From Kitasatospora sp. NA04385 (lineage in GTDB: Bacteria; Actinomycetota; Actinomycetes; Streptomycetales; Streptomycetaceae), in NCBI RefSeq assembly GCF_013364235.1, contig NZ_CP054919.1:825570-889569 (forward strand): a DNA stretch of 64,000 bases, in the 5' to 3' direction. Both the position numbers and the translations under genes were made by a program. This document shows, one piece after another, positions 36,871-46,055 of the stretch. The notes under the pieces were generated by a model. The model ran no database searches and was not told the DNA's origin. It saw nothing but the letters and a program-made list of their open reading frames with translations. How positions within the stretch are numbered: the first letter of the stretch is position 1; the number at the start of each line of letters is the position of its first letter.

Positions 36871-37757
36871 CGGGCGGCCCGGGCGTCGGGCAGGCCGGCG
36901 TCGGTGAGCAGCGGGGCCGCGCCGGGGGTGGGCCAGGAGGAGCCGGTGCGGGCGAGGCGGACCACCGCGTCGGCCACCCGCTCGACGGCGCGCGGCACTT
37001 GGCGGAAGCTCGGGAAGTCGTTGACGTCGACGACCACCGGGCCGTCCGGGCCGAGCAGCACGTCCAGGCCGTACAGGTCGAGACCGAACACCTCGCCGAC
37101 CTGCGCGGCCAGCGCGGCGACCTCGCGCGGCAGCGGGACGGGCCGCTCCACGGCGGGGTGGTGCGGGTGCAGCGGCGAGGTGCGCCGGGTGGCGAAGAAC
37201 TCGCCGCCCGCGCAGTACACCTTCAGGTCGCAGCCGTCGTTGGGCACGTACGGCTGGGCGATCAGCAGGCCGCCGTCCGCAGGAGCGGCCAACTCGGCGA
37301 GCTGCCCGGGCCGTTCGACCAGGTGGACGGCGCGCCCCGAGGAGCCGTCGGCGGGCTTGACGACCAGCGGGTAGTGGCGGGCCCCGATCGCGGCGAACGC
37401 GGCCGGGTCGGCGGCGGCCCACGTCCGCGGCATCGGCAGGCCGTGCAGCGCCGCGACCACGGCGGCCTGCGCCTTGTCGCGGACCGGGCGGATCGCCCGG
37501 GCGTCGTTGACGGTGGTCAGGCCCGCCGCGGCGGCGGCCTCCAGCAGGCCCAGGCCCGGGCCGCCGGACACGGTCTTCAGCACCCACGCGTCGTGCTTGC
37601 CGCTGCGCACCAGTTTGGCGAGGTCGAGCAGGTCGGCGCCGGGCCGCAGCACGTCCACCCGGTGCCCGGTGGCCCGCAGGTGATCGACCACCGCCAGCGG
37701 CATCCCGTCGTTGCGGTAGTGCTCCTCGACCAGGAAGCAGAACCTCATGCGACCCAT
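36867..37757 (-). CDS. ATP-grasp enzyme, first of a pair
   Basis: A 296-residue ATP-grasp protein. The N-terminal Rossmann-like part (RMRFCFLVEEHYRNDGMPLAV) is followed by the ATP-grasp core (YPLVVKPADGSSGRAVHLVE; QPYVPNDGCDLKVYCAGGEFF) and the metal site GPVVVDVNDFPSF. The ATG at 37757 has a GGGTGGGGG stretch upstream; 37748 is an alternative start. Its stop overlaps the next gene's start by 4 bases, so the two ATP-grasp proteins should be made in equal amounts, perhaps acting in series or as a heteromer. Divergent from a P-loop kinase gene. Confidence 0.82.
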   Translation of the reverse strand: MGRMRFCFLVEEHYRNDGMPLAVVDHLRATGHRVDVLRPGADLLDLAKLVRSGKHDAWVLKTVSGGPGLGLLEAAAAAGLTTVNDARAIRPVRDKAQAAVVAALHGLPMPRTWAAADPAAFAAIGARHYPLVVKPADGSSGRAVHLVERPGQLAELAAPADGGLLIAQPYVPNDGCDLKVYCAGGEFFATRRTSPLHPHHPAVERPVPLPREVAALAAQVGEVFGLDLYGLDVLLGPDGPVVVDVNDFPSFRQVPRAVERVADAVVRLARTGSSWPTPGAAPLLTDAGLPDARAAR

Positions 37758-37981
37758 GTGCCCCCACCCCACTTTCCCACTGTTCCCCTCCACCCCCGTC
37801 GGACTCCCCCGGGGCGAATGCATCCGACCACCCTGCCATGGATCATCCACCGCATTTCACCCAGGGTGTCCGGGAACGGATACAGCAGCGTCACAGGTGG
37901 GTTGCCGTCCGGCTGGAACCGCCGACCCCGGGCATGACGTTCACATGACGCCCCCTTGGCACACTCTTTGAGGAGGACCGT

Positions 37982-38647
37982 GTGCACCCGCAGCTGCGCC
38001 CGCACGCCCGGCACGACCTGACCGACCGTCCCGCCCCGGCCCGACTGGCCTACCCGGCGAACGACGTGCTGGTGGTCTCCGGCCTGCCCGGCAGCGGCAA
38101 GAGCACCCTGATGCGGCGCTGCGCCCGCACCGCGGTGATCGACTCCCAGCACACCCGGGCCCGTTTCGCCCGCGCCCTGCCGGGCGTGCCGTACGCGCTC
38201 TACCGGCCGCTGGTGCGGCTCGCCCACTACCTGCGGCTGCGCGCGGCGGTACGGGCCGGCGGCCCGCTGGTCGTCCACGACTGCGGCACCCTGCCGTGGG
38301 TGCGCCGCGCCCTGGCCCGCAGCACCGCCCGCCAGGGCCGCCGCCTGCACCTGCTCCTGCTGGACGCCAGCCCCGCCCAGGCCGCCGACGGCCAGCTCCG
38401 CCGCGGCCGCCGGGTCTCCCGCTACGCCTTCGCCCGCCACCGCCGCGCCTGGACCGCCCTGCGCGCCCTGGCCACCGCCGACGGCCCCCTGCCCCCCGGC
38501 CTGGCCTCCGCCGTCCTGCTCCCCCGGGAGTCCGCCGCCCGCCTCACCGCGATCGAGTTCACCCCCGCCGAGACCCCCGCCCCCGTCCCCGTCCCCCACC
38601 CCCTCCCGGCCACCCGCCGCGAGCCGCTGCCCGCCACCGCCCACTGA
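37982..38647 (+). CDS. P-loop NTPase / small-molecule kinase-like
   Basis: A 221-residue protein of the AAA_33/zeta-toxin-like kinase type: Walker A GLPGSGKST near residue 38, a substrate segment IDSQHTRARFARAL, and VVHDCGTLPWVRRAL in the Walker B position. Such proteins phosphorylate small molecules or act as regulatory NTPases. The GTG at 37982 has a strong GAGGAGG site. The Pro-rich C-terminus (ETPAPVPVPHPLPATRR) is disordered. The 3' end with its stop codon is duplicated just downstream. It is divergent from the ATP-grasp pair and may belong to the same pathway. Confidence 0.75.
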   Translation: MHPQLRPHARHDLTDRPAPARLAYPANDVLVVSGLPGSGKSTLMRRCARTAVIDSQHTRARFARALPGVPYALYRPLVRLAHYLRLRAAVRAGGPLVVHDCGTLPWVRRALARSTARQGRRLHLLLLDASPAQAADGQLRRGRRVSRYAFARHRRAWTALRALATADGPLPPGLASAVLLPRESAARLTAIEFTPAETPAPVPVPHPLPATRREPLPATAH

Positions 38648-38863
38648 CCACCCGGGGGCACGCGCCCGAACACCGGCCCCCCGGCAGACAGCCGCACACG
38701 GCCTCCCCACCCGGCCCCGCCCGACCACGCGCCGCGAGCCGCTGCCCGCCACCGCCCACTGACCACCCGGGAGCACGCCCCCCAGGCCCCGGCCGCACCG
38801 GAGTTCACCACCGAACACCGGCCCCCGGCAGACGGCCTCCCCACCCGGCCCGCCCGGCCACGC
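38615..38863 (+). repeat. Tandem duplication of the P-loop gene 3' end
   Basis: Unit 1 (38615-38729) and unit 2 (38730-38863) share CGCCGCGAGCCGCTGCCCGC, the stop codon context ACTGACCACCCGGG, then after small indels CGAACACCGGCCCCC, GGCAGAC and GGCCTCCCCACCCGGCC. Unit 1 contains the real stop of the P-loop kinase gene; unit 2 is a copy outside the gene with about a 28-base insertion and an 11-base loss. Together they fill most of the 327-base gap before the next gene; nothing else is seen there. Confidence 0.85.
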
Positions 38864-38974
38864 CCTCCCCGACCCTCCCGCCCCGGGCCCTCGGCGGGCG
38901 GGGGGTTGCGGCGAACGGCTGAGCCGCCGCGCGCGTCGCCCGTCGGTGCGGCGCGGCGTGGCTAGTCTCCCGCC

Positions 38975-39952
38975 ATGGGCACCCCCGAACGCACTCCGGA
39001 GCGCGCCGCCTCGCCCGCGCCCGTGTCCGCTCCGTCCCCCGCCGCGCCGTCGGCGCAGCCGATGCGCGGCCCGCAGGCCCGGCGGATCGCCGACCGGTTG
39101 TCGGTGCGGTTCCGCGTCCCGTTCGAGCCGCAGTACGAGCCGGTCGGGCACCGGTGGACGCTGCGCTGGTACGACGGGCCGACGGTGGACGCGGTGCGGT
39201 GCGCGCTGGAGCGGCTGGTCCCGGACGGGGCGGCCGCCGGGATCGCGGTGCGGCGGGACCTGACCACCCGGGCGCTGGTGCTGGCCGCGATCCGGGAGAC
39301 CAGGGCCGGGGCGATGCACCGCTCGGTGGGCAGTTGGGGGCAGCGCTACCACCTGGAGCAGCTGCTGGCCGGGCAGGAGCACCCGGACCGGCCGGACGGC
39401 CCGCGCGAAGCGGCCATGCTGGAGCGGCTGTTGGCGGCGGCGACGGGCGAGTCGGTGCGCGGCCCCGGTCCCGTCCCGGACCTGTCCCGGGCGTTCGACC
39501 TGGTGGCGCGGGACGGGGTGGCCTGGCTGCTGCCCGAGCACCGCCTCGCCGGGCCGGCCGACCGGGACGCGGCGGCGCTCTCCCCGCTGGAGTACCTGAC
39601 GGCCCGTTACGCCACCGGCGTGCACCGCACCGCGTGGGAGACCGCGTTGGCCCTGCTGCCGGTGCGGACCGCCGTCGTCGCCGCCCACCAGGACCCGCAG
39701 CCCGACCCGGAGGCCGCCCGCGCGGCCCTCGCCCTGCTGCCCGCGCTGCGCGCCCAGCTCTCGGCGGAGATCGACGCGATCGGCGAGCACCTGGCCGCCG
39801 CCGCGACCGCCCCCGCCGTCGTCGACACCGACGCGGCCCCCGGCCCGGACATCGACACCGACACCGACACCGACACCGAACCGGACGCGAACCCCGACAC
39901 GGCCGTCGACACCATCGCCACCGCCAGCTTCACCGCCACCACGACCGCCTGA
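38975..39952 (+). CDS. Unknown protein with Asp-Thr repeat tail
   Basis: A 325-residue protein I cannot assign. A disordered Pro/Ala N-terminus leads to a folded core of about 220 residues (ARRIADRLSVRFRVPFEPQYEP, HRWTLRWYDGPTVDAVRCALERLV, then MHRSVGSWGQRYHLEQLLAGQE). The C-terminus is an acidic tail with a DTDTDTDTEPD repeat encoded by GACACC words. Codon bias is fully that of the chromosome. No signal peptide or membrane helix is seen. The ATG at 38975 fits the codon bias boundary, although no good ribosome site precedes it. It may be a conserved streptomycete protein. Confidence 0.65.
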   Translation: MGTPERTPERAASPAPVSAPSPAAPSAQPMRGPQARRIADRLSVRFRVPFEPQYEPVGHRWTLRWYDGPTVDAVRCALERLVPDGAAAGIAVRRDLTTRALVLAAIRETRAGAMHRSVGSWGQRYHLEQLLAGQEHPDRPDGPREAAMLERLLAAATGESVRGPGPVPDLSRAFDLVARDGVAWLLPEHRLAGPADRDAAALSPLEYLTARYATGVHRTAWETALALLPVRTAVVAAHQDPQPDPEAARAALALLPALRAQLSAEIDAIGEHLAAAATAPAVVDTDAAPGPDIDTDTDTDTEPDANPDTAVDTIATASFTATTTA

Positions 39953-40014
39953 GCACCCGTCCGACATCTGACGTGCGCCGCAGCAGAGTTGACGATCCGT
40001 CGGGAACGCGCGCC

Positions 40015-40662
40015 TCAGAGTTCCGCATCGCGGGCCAGCAGGGCGGCCTGGACCCGGTTCTCGCAGTCCAGCTTGGCGAGGATCCGGCTGACGTAGGTCT
40101 TCACCGTCGCCTCGCTCATGTGCAGCCGGGTGCCGGTGTCGGCGTTCGACAGTCCCTCGCCGAGCAGGTCGACCACGGCGCGTTCGCGGGCGGTGAGCAC
40201 GGCCAGCCGCCGTCTGGCCTGTTCGCCGCGCGCGGCGGCCGGGCCGTCGGCCAGGCTGTCGACGATGTGCCGGGCGGCGGCCGGGGAGAGGAAGGCGTGG
40301 CCGGTGGCGGCGGCCCGGACGGCCTGGATGAGTTCGCCGGGGGCGGTGTCCTTGAGCAGGAAGCCGGCCCCGCCGGAGGTGACCGCCCGGAGGACGTTCT
40401 CGCGTTCGCCGAAGGTGGTGAGCACGATGGCCCGGGTGCCGGGCGCGGCCCGGGGCAGTTCGGCGAGCGCGCTCAGACCGTCCATGACGGGCATCCGGAT
40501 GTCCAGCAGCAGGACGTCCGCGGCGAGTTCGGCGGCCAGCCGGAGCGCCTGGGCGCCGTCGGCGGCCTCGCCGACCACCTCGATGTCCTCGGCCGAGGTG
40601 AGGATCATCCGGATGCCCGCCCGGATCAGCGGCTCGTCGTCGGCCACCAGCACACGGATCAC
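40015..40662 (-). CDS. NarL-family response regulator
   Basis: A 215-residue response regulator: receiver domain with D8/D9 and phospho-acceptor D54 (VLLLDIRMPVMDG), switch lysine in FLLKDTAPGE, and a C-terminal LuxR HTH (LTARERAVVDLLGEGLSNADTG, MSEATVKTYVSRILAKL). It is encoded 26 bases after the histidine kinase gene on the same strand, so it forms a two-component pair with that kinase. GTG at 40662 with GAGGGGA upstream. Regulon unknown. Confidence 0.9.
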   Translation of the reverse strand: MIRVLVADDEPLIRAGIRMILTSAEDIEVVGEAADGAQALRLAAELAADVLLLDIRMPVMDGLSALAELPRAAPGTRAIVLTTFGERENVLRAVTSGGAGFLLKDTAPGELIQAVRAAATGHAFLSPAAARHIVDSLADGPAAARGEQARRRLAVLTARERAVVDLLGEGLSNADTGTRLHMSEATVKTYVSRILAKLDCENRVQAALLARDAEL

Positions 40663-40688
40663 CGCACGTCCCCTCGTCCTCGGTACGG

Positions 40689-42269
40689 CTACACCCTGCC
40701 ATGGAAGTGCTGCTTCTCCACCAGCAGGCCGTCCGCGAAGCAGAACCGCAGCACGTCCTGGTCGGCGTCGACGCCGGTGTCGCGGTCGCTGGCGAACCAG
40801 CGGCAGTGCGCGCCCTCCGGCACCGGCGGGCCGATCTTGCGGAAGTCGCCGGTCAGGAAGTCGCTGCCGATCGGTAGCCGTTCGTTGACGGACTCCTCGC
40901 TCTGGCCGACCTCGATGGAGTCGTACAGCTTCATCGACACGGTGGCGTCCCGCAGCGAGCTGACGAAGACGATGGCGCCGACCACGGCGACCGCGGCCAC
41001 CACGCCGAGCACGCCGAGCGCACCGAGCGCGCAGCCCGCCGCGGGGCTCCGGCGGCGCTGCTCCGGTTCGGGCGACGAACCGGCGAGCAGGGCGAGTTCC
41101 TCGTCGTCGGGGACGGCGGCCCGGGCCCCCTCGGAGGTGTAGGGCAGCATCCCGGCCAGCCGGAAGCCGCCACCGGGCAGCGGCCCGCTGTGCACCATCC
41201 CGCCCAGCAGCCTGGCCCGTTCGCGCAGGCCGGTCAGGCCCTGGCCGCCGGAGACCGCCGCCGCGCCGTCCCCGCCGGGGCCGTTGGCCACCTCCACCAC
41301 CAGGGCGTCGGGCTCGTACCGGACGGTCAGCGTGATCGGCGCGCCGGGGGCGTGCTTGTGCGCGTTGGTCAGCCCCTCCTGGGCGATCCGGTACGCGGCG
41401 TGGCCGGTGGCGGCGGCCAGCGGACGGGGGTCGCCCTGCCGGCGCAGTTCGATCCGGGCGCCGACCGCGCCGGAGGTCTCGACCAGCCGCTCGACGGCGT
41501 CGACGCCGCCGGGGGCGGTGGCGGTGTCCTCGCGCAGCAGGCCGACCACCTCGCGCAGTTCGCGCATGGCGCCGGTGGCGGCCTGGCGCAGCACGCCGAC
41601 GGCCTCGCGCTGCCGTTCGTTCAGGGTGCGGTCGACTTCCAGGGCGCCGGTGTGCACGGCGATCAGGGCGAGTTGGTGGCCCAGGCTGTCGTGCATGTCC
41701 TGGGCGATCCGGTGGCGTTCGCGCAGCCGGGCCTGGCGGGCGATCATCACGCGTTCGCGAAGCAGTTGCTCGTTGCGTTCGCGCAGGCTGTCGAGCAGGG
41801 CGACGCGCTGCGCCCGGTAGCGGCCGATGACGGCGGGCAGCACGCCGACCAGCAGGTATCCGGCGACGCACAGGCCGAGCAGGACGGGCAGCGGGAAGTG
41901 GTCGCGCCGGTTCTGCAGGATGCCGACGCCGACGGTGCCCAGGAAGCCGAGCGCCAGCACCGCCGGGGCTCGCCAGGGCCGGTTCAGCCGGTAGCCCACC
42001 GAGTACCCGGCGGTGACCAGCACCGGCAGGAACCCGGTCGGCCCGCCCACCCCGGCGGCCGTCACCACGAGCACCGGCCCGGGCAGCCCGCGCCGCAGCG
42101 CGTACAGCCCGGCGCTCGCGCCGACCACCAGCCCCGAGGGCCACCCGCCGCCGTCCCCGGCCTGCAACAGCGCCGACAGCGCGCACACCAGCAGGCCGCC
42201 CAGCACCTCGCGGACGACCTTCCACCACCGCCAGGGCCCGGGGAACAGCCGCCGCCACCACGTCCGCAT
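40689..42269 (-). CDS. Histidine kinase with extra C-terminal membrane helix and outer domain
   Basis: A 526-residue kinase. Four to five N-terminal membrane helices are followed by HisKA_3 (RHRIAQDMHDSLGHQLALIAVHTG) and HATPase_c (AQEGLTNAHKHAPG, GGQGLTGLRERARLLGG). After the catalytic domain (ending near residue 395) there is a further hydrophobic helix (GALGVLGVVAAVAVVGAIVFV) and about 90 residues that should lie outside the cell (KLYDSIEVGQSEESVNERLP, GAHCRWFASD, VLRFCFADGLLVEKQHF), with a SmpA/BLIP-like beta pattern and two cysteines. This order is unusual. ATG at 42269 follows GGGGGCGTG. It is followed by its response regulator. Confidence 0.85.
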   Translation of the reverse strand: MRTWWRRLFPGPWRWWKVVREVLGGLLVCALSALLQAGDGGGWPSGLVVGASAGLYALRRGLPGPVLVVTAAGVGGPTGFLPVLVTAGYSVGYRLNRPWRAPAVLALGFLGTVGVGILQNRRDHFPLPVLLGLCVAGYLLVGVLPAVIGRYRAQRVALLDSLRERNEQLLRERVMIARQARLRERHRIAQDMHDSLGHQLALIAVHTGALEVDRTLNERQREAVGVLRQAATGAMRELREVVGLLREDTATAPGGVDAVERLVETSGAVGARIELRRQGDPRPLAAATGHAAYRIAQEGLTNAHKHAPGAPITLTVRYEPDALVVEVANGPGGDGAAAVSGGQGLTGLRERARLLGGMVHSGPLPGGGFRLAGMLPYTSEGARAAVPDDEELALLAGSSPEPEQRRRSPAAGCALGALGVLGVVAAVAVVGAIVFVSSLRDATVSMKLYDSIEVGQSEESVNERLPIGSDFLTGDFRKIGPPVPEGAHCRWFASDRDTGVDADQDVLRFCFADGLLVEKQHFHGRV

Positions 42270-42425
42270 CACGCCCCCGACCCTAGCCAGCCGCGGCCCC
42301 GTCCCGATGCCCCCGAAAGTCGACACCGCGCGACGACGATGGTCGTACCGCCCGCCCGGATTGCTAGTCTCCTCCCTTCGAAGGCGAACAGCACCGCACG
42401 CAGCCGCAGCCCCGGGGGACGCACC

Positions 42426-42968
42426 ATGGCCACGCACACCGAACTGACCGGGCTCTTCGGAGCGGACGGGGTCGCCCGCGTCCCGTTCGACGAGGCGCTC
42501 GCCAGCGGCCTGTCCGAAGCGGACGCCCGCACCCTGTCCGAGGTCGGCGTCCCGGCCGAACTCCCGGTCGTCTTCAGCATGTCGGCCCCCGGCGAGCCGG
42601 AGGCGTTCACCCTGGTGCCGGTCGACACCGGCGAGGAGGTGGTCGAGGTGCTGTGCCTCGGCGGCCCGGCCGACAGCACCGGCATGCGCTTCTGCCTGGA
42701 CCTCGCGGACGGCTACGTGATCCTGCTCGACCTCGGCGGCGACGAGCCGAGCGCCGAGATCGTCAACACCACGCTGGCCGACTTCGTCGAGTTCCTGTAC
42801 CGCTTCGCCCTCCGCCTGGTGGAGACCGCCGAAGCCGACGAACCCGAACTCGACCGCTACACCGCCGAGTTGCGCGGCGCCCTGGCGGCCCGCGACCCGC
42901 TGGCGCTGAGCGACGAGGAGTCCTGGTGGAGCATGGTCTTCGACCGCCTGCTCGCCCCGACGCGCTGA
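42426..42968 (+). CDS. SUKH-4-like immunity protein
   Basis: A 180-residue protein resembling the SUKH-4 immunity family: ALASGLSEADARTLSEVGVPAEL, a central beta sheet (VEVLCLGGPADSTGMRFCLDLADGYVILLDL) and IVNTTLADFVEFLYRFALRL. SUKH proteins neutralise polymorphic or contact-dependent toxins, but many actinobacterial members stand alone, as here; no toxin gene is adjacent. ATG at 42426 follows GGGGGAC. The upstream 156-base gap is shared with the divergent kinase gene. Confidence 0.75.
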   Translation: MATHTELTGLFGADGVARVPFDEALASGLSEADARTLSEVGVPAELPVVFSMSAPGEPEAFTLVPVDTGEEVVEVLCLGGPADSTGMRFCLDLADGYVILLDLGGDEPSAEIVNTTLADFVEFLYRFALRLVETAEADEPELDRYTAELRGALAARDPLALSDEESWWSMVFDRLLAPTR

Positions 42969-43017
42969 ACCACCAAGCCCCCGTTCGCTCAGTCCCCTTC
43001 GCTCAGCCGCCGCCGGT

Positions 43018-44505
43018 TCAGCCCCCGTCCGGCCGGTGCACGGTCAGGCTGCCGTAGGCCGCCAGCGCGTCGGCCGGATCACCGGCCGGATCGCCCGCCG
43101 CGTCGCCGGGGGCCCGCCGCAGGGTGGCGTCCAGGAAGGCGAGGGTGGCCGCGGCGACCAGTCGCGGGGCGCCGGTGCGGCCCAGCGAGCCGACCAGCGA
43201 GGGCACCGGCGGCAGGTACAGGGGCGCGTCGGTGAAGCTGAGGTGGGCCGTGCCGGGGACGGTCAGCCGGTAGGTCGTCGCGGTGTCGGCCGCCAGCGCC
43301 TCGGTGAGGCGGGGCAGGTAGCGCGGGTCGGTGTCGGGGGTGACGGCCTGGGTGAGCGCCAGCACCGGCTGGTGCAGGGCGGGGGCCGCGGGGCCGTGCG
43401 GGAAGCCGTCCAGGTCGACCACGGCGGCGATCCGGGCGTCCTGCCGGGCCGCCTGGAGCGCGGCGGCGCCGCCCATCGAGTGGCCGGCCGCCGCGGTCCG
43501 GCCGGTGTCCAGGCGCCCGGCCAGCGGGTCGGCGGCGTCGTGGTCCAGGCCCTCCAGCCGGGTGAGGACGAACCGCAGGTCGGCGGCCCGGACCGCCGTC
43601 CAGTCGGCCGCGAGCTCCTCGTCCCGGTCCCGGTCGCCGGTGGAGGAGGTCGCGGACCGGACCGTCCGCCCGTCGTCGAGGAGCACGGCGGCGCTGTCGT
43701 AGGGGTGGTCCAGGGCGGCCACCAGGTAGCCGCGGCTCGCCAACTCCTCGGCCCAGGCGGTGTTCTGGGTGCGCGCCCCGCCCGAGCCGGGCGAGAACAG
43801 CACCACCGGGAACCGCCCGCCCCCGCCCGCCACCGGCGCACCGGCCACCGCCCGGCTCCGGGCCCGCGCCGCGTCGTCGAACAGGAACCCGGGCAGGCCG
43901 GCCCCGCCCGCGAGCGCCCCGGCGACGGTGCGCGCCTCCTGCTCGGTGCGGCCCAGGTACGGGGCGCGCGGCGCGCCCGCCGGGCCCGGCGCCGCCGGGT
44001 ACCAGAGCTGGACGACGACGGTGCGCCGGTCGTCCGGGTCGGCGGTGAAGGTCTCCGGCCGGTCCGGGTCGGTCCACTGCACCACCCGGGTGCCGACCGC
44101 GAACGGGCCGGACGGCGCGGGGAACACCGGTGCCGGGAACGCCCAGGCGGCCAGCGGGCCCGCCGCGATCAGCGCCAGGCAGGCCGCCGACCCCGGCAGC
44201 GCCAGCCACCACGGCGCCCGCCGCGCCGCCCGGCCGGGGCTCCGCCGCCGCAGCCGCGAACGCAGCAGCGGCGCGAGGGCGAACGGCAGCAGCAGGGCGG
44301 TGCCGGCCAGCACCGGCAGCAGCTGCCAGCGGAGGCCCACCACCGCCAGCACGGCGATGGACAGCACGGACAGCGCCGCCGCGGCGACGGCCACCCGCGG
44401 GCGGGCGGCGGCGGGCAGCCAGCGCGCCGCCACCAGCGCGAGGGCGGCCAGGACGGCGAGGAGTTCGGGAAGGGACATCGACGGTCCCGTGATGGTCTCG
44501 GTCAC
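43018..44505 (-). CDS. PAF-acetylhydrolase-like alpha/beta hydrolase with membrane N-terminus
   Basis: About 495 residues. The N-terminal 130 residues carry four membrane helices (LLAVLAALALVAARWLP, VAVAAAALSVLSIAVLAVV, LLPVLAGTALLLPFALAPLL, WLALPGSAACLALIAAGPLAAWAF). The rest is an alpha/beta hydrolase of the PAF-acetylhydrolase II type: VVVQLWYPA, PVVLFSPGSGG oxyanion region, nucleophile elbow AGHSMGG, acid VVDLDGFPHG and a catalytic His near GTAHLSF. The active site should face outside. It likely hydrolyses short-chain esters or lipids. GTG 44505 and ATG 44478 are both possible starts. Confidence 0.83.
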   Translation of the reverse strand: MTETITGPSMSLPELLAVLAALALVAARWLPAAARPRVAVAAAALSVLSIAVLAVVGLRWQLLPVLAGTALLLPFALAPLLRSRLRRRSPGRAARRAPWWLALPGSAACLALIAAGPLAAWAFPAPVFPAPSGPFAVGTRVVQWTDPDRPETFTADPDDRRTVVVQLWYPAAPGPAGAPRAPYLGRTEQEARTVAGALAGGAGLPGFLFDDAARARSRAVAGAPVAGGGGRFPVVLFSPGSGGARTQNTAWAEELASRGYLVAALDHPYDSAAVLLDDGRTVRSATSSTGDRDRDEELAADWTAVRAADLRFVLTRLEGLDHDAADPLAGRLDTGRTAAAGHSMGGAAALQAARQDARIAAVVDLDGFPHGPAAPALHQPVLALTQAVTPDTDPRYLPRLTEALAADTATTYRLTVPGTAHLSFTDAPLYLPPVPSLVGSLGRTGAPRLVAAATLAFLDATLRRAPGDAAGDPAGDPADALAAYGSLTVHRPDGG

Positions 44506-44755
44506 CCCGCCATCGTCGGAGCGCACCCCCCGCCGCCGCATCGGCCCCCGGTCGCCTCCCCGGACCGCCCCCGGTGGCACGCCGGACCGCCCGGCGGGCC
44601 GCCGCGTTGCCACTGCGGGAGGTACCCGGCCTCCTCCTGCGGTCGTACCCCGGCCCGGCCCGCTCCGACGACGGGCGCATGCGCCGCGCCGCCCCCGCCG
44701 CCTACCGTGGCAGCACCGGGGCGGGGACCGCCGTGACGACCGACAGGAACGCGTG

Positions 44756-46055
44756 ATGACCGAGGCGGCCGCACGGCCCGACACCCGCCCACCGCACCAC
44801 CCTCCGTACCGCCTGCCGCACCACCCTCCGTACCGTCTGCCGGACCGCTCGCCGCACCGCCTTCGGCGCCGACTGCCGCCCGCCGCGCGGGAGTCGCTGC
44901 CGCCGGTGCTGCTCCTGCTCCCGCTGCTGGCGCACGCCGCGGCCACCTGCCCGCCCGGGCGGCTCCCGGTCGCCGCGGCGCTCACCGCCGCGCTGGTGCT
45001 GCCGCTGGTGTGGCGGCGCCGGGCCCCGCGCGCGGTGTTCGGCGCGGTGGCGGCGGCGGCCGGGGTCCAGTGGCTGGCGGACGTCCAACTGCCCGCGGAC
45101 GCCGCCCTGTTGGTGGCCCTGCACGCGGTGGCCGGGTACGCCGGGCGGCGGGCGGCGGCGGCCGCCTGCGCCGTCGCCGAGGCCGGGGTGCTGCTGGCCT
45201 GCCTGCGCTGGGCGGCGCCCGGCGCGTTCCTCGCCCCCTTCGTCGCGCTGAGCGCGACCGTCGTCGCGGCCGCCACCCTGGGGGTGAACGCCCGGACCGC
45301 CCGGGCCCACCTCGCGCTGTCCGAGCAGCGACAGGAGCAGCGGGCCCGGCTGGCCGTCGCCGAGGAGCGGGCCAGGATCGCCCGGGAGGTGCACGACATC
45401 GTCAGCCACAACCTGTCCGTGATGGTGGCGCTCACCGACGCCGCCGTCCACGCGCAGCACCGGGCGCCGGAGAAGGCCACCACCGCGATGCTCCGGGCCG
45501 CCGAGACCGGTCGGCAGGCCCTGACCGACATGCGGCACGCGCTGGGCCTGCTGCGCACCGGGGACCCCGGCCCGGCGGACGACGGCCCGGGCGCGGCGAA
45601 CGGCGGCCCCGGGGGTCCGGACGCGCCGCGCCACCCGCTGCCCGGCATCGCCGAACTGGCCGCGCTGGCCGAGCGGATGCGCGCCGCCGGGCTGCCGACC
45701 CGGGTCGAGGTCGAGGGCGACCACGCCCACCTGCCCGCGACCGTCCAGCTGACCGTCCACCGCCTGGTGCAGGAGGCCCTGACCAACACCTTCCGGCACG
45801 CCCCCGCCGGCACCCGCGCCGAGGTCCGGATCCGCTGCTCGGCCGCGGCCGTCACCGTGGACGCCACCGACGACGGCCCCGGCCCGCCCCGCCCGCCGCC
45901 CGCACCGGCCGGGGCTGCCCGGCATGCGCGAACGCGCGGCCGCTCACGGGGGAACGCTGCGGGCCGGGCCGCGGCCGGGCGGCGGCTGGGCGGTGCACGC
46001 CCGGCTCCCGCTCGACGGCCGCGACGGCCGCGACGGCCGGGGGGTGTCCGCGTGA
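44756..46055 (+). pseudogene. Histidine kinase, frame broken near 45900
   Basis: Sensor kinase with six predicted membrane helices, HisKA_3 (RARIAREVHDIVSHNLSVMVA) and HATPase_c N-box ([16 protein letters not shown], then DDGPG). In the observed frame the sequence after about 45890 becomes nonsense and runs on into the response-regulator gene. In the next frame the expected end is intact: [30 protein letters not shown], stopping at 46053-46055 with a GTGA overlap to the regulator start at 46052. So one extra base lies in the G/C run at about 45885-45915. It is either a sequencing error or a recent inactivation. ATG 44756 with AGGAAC upstream. If intact, the protein is about 432 residues. Confidence 0.8.

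Noticed and set aside
36109..38647. Lanthipeptide or graspetide cluster around the ATP-grasp genes
   Set aside because: No precursor peptide with a plausible core could be found near them.
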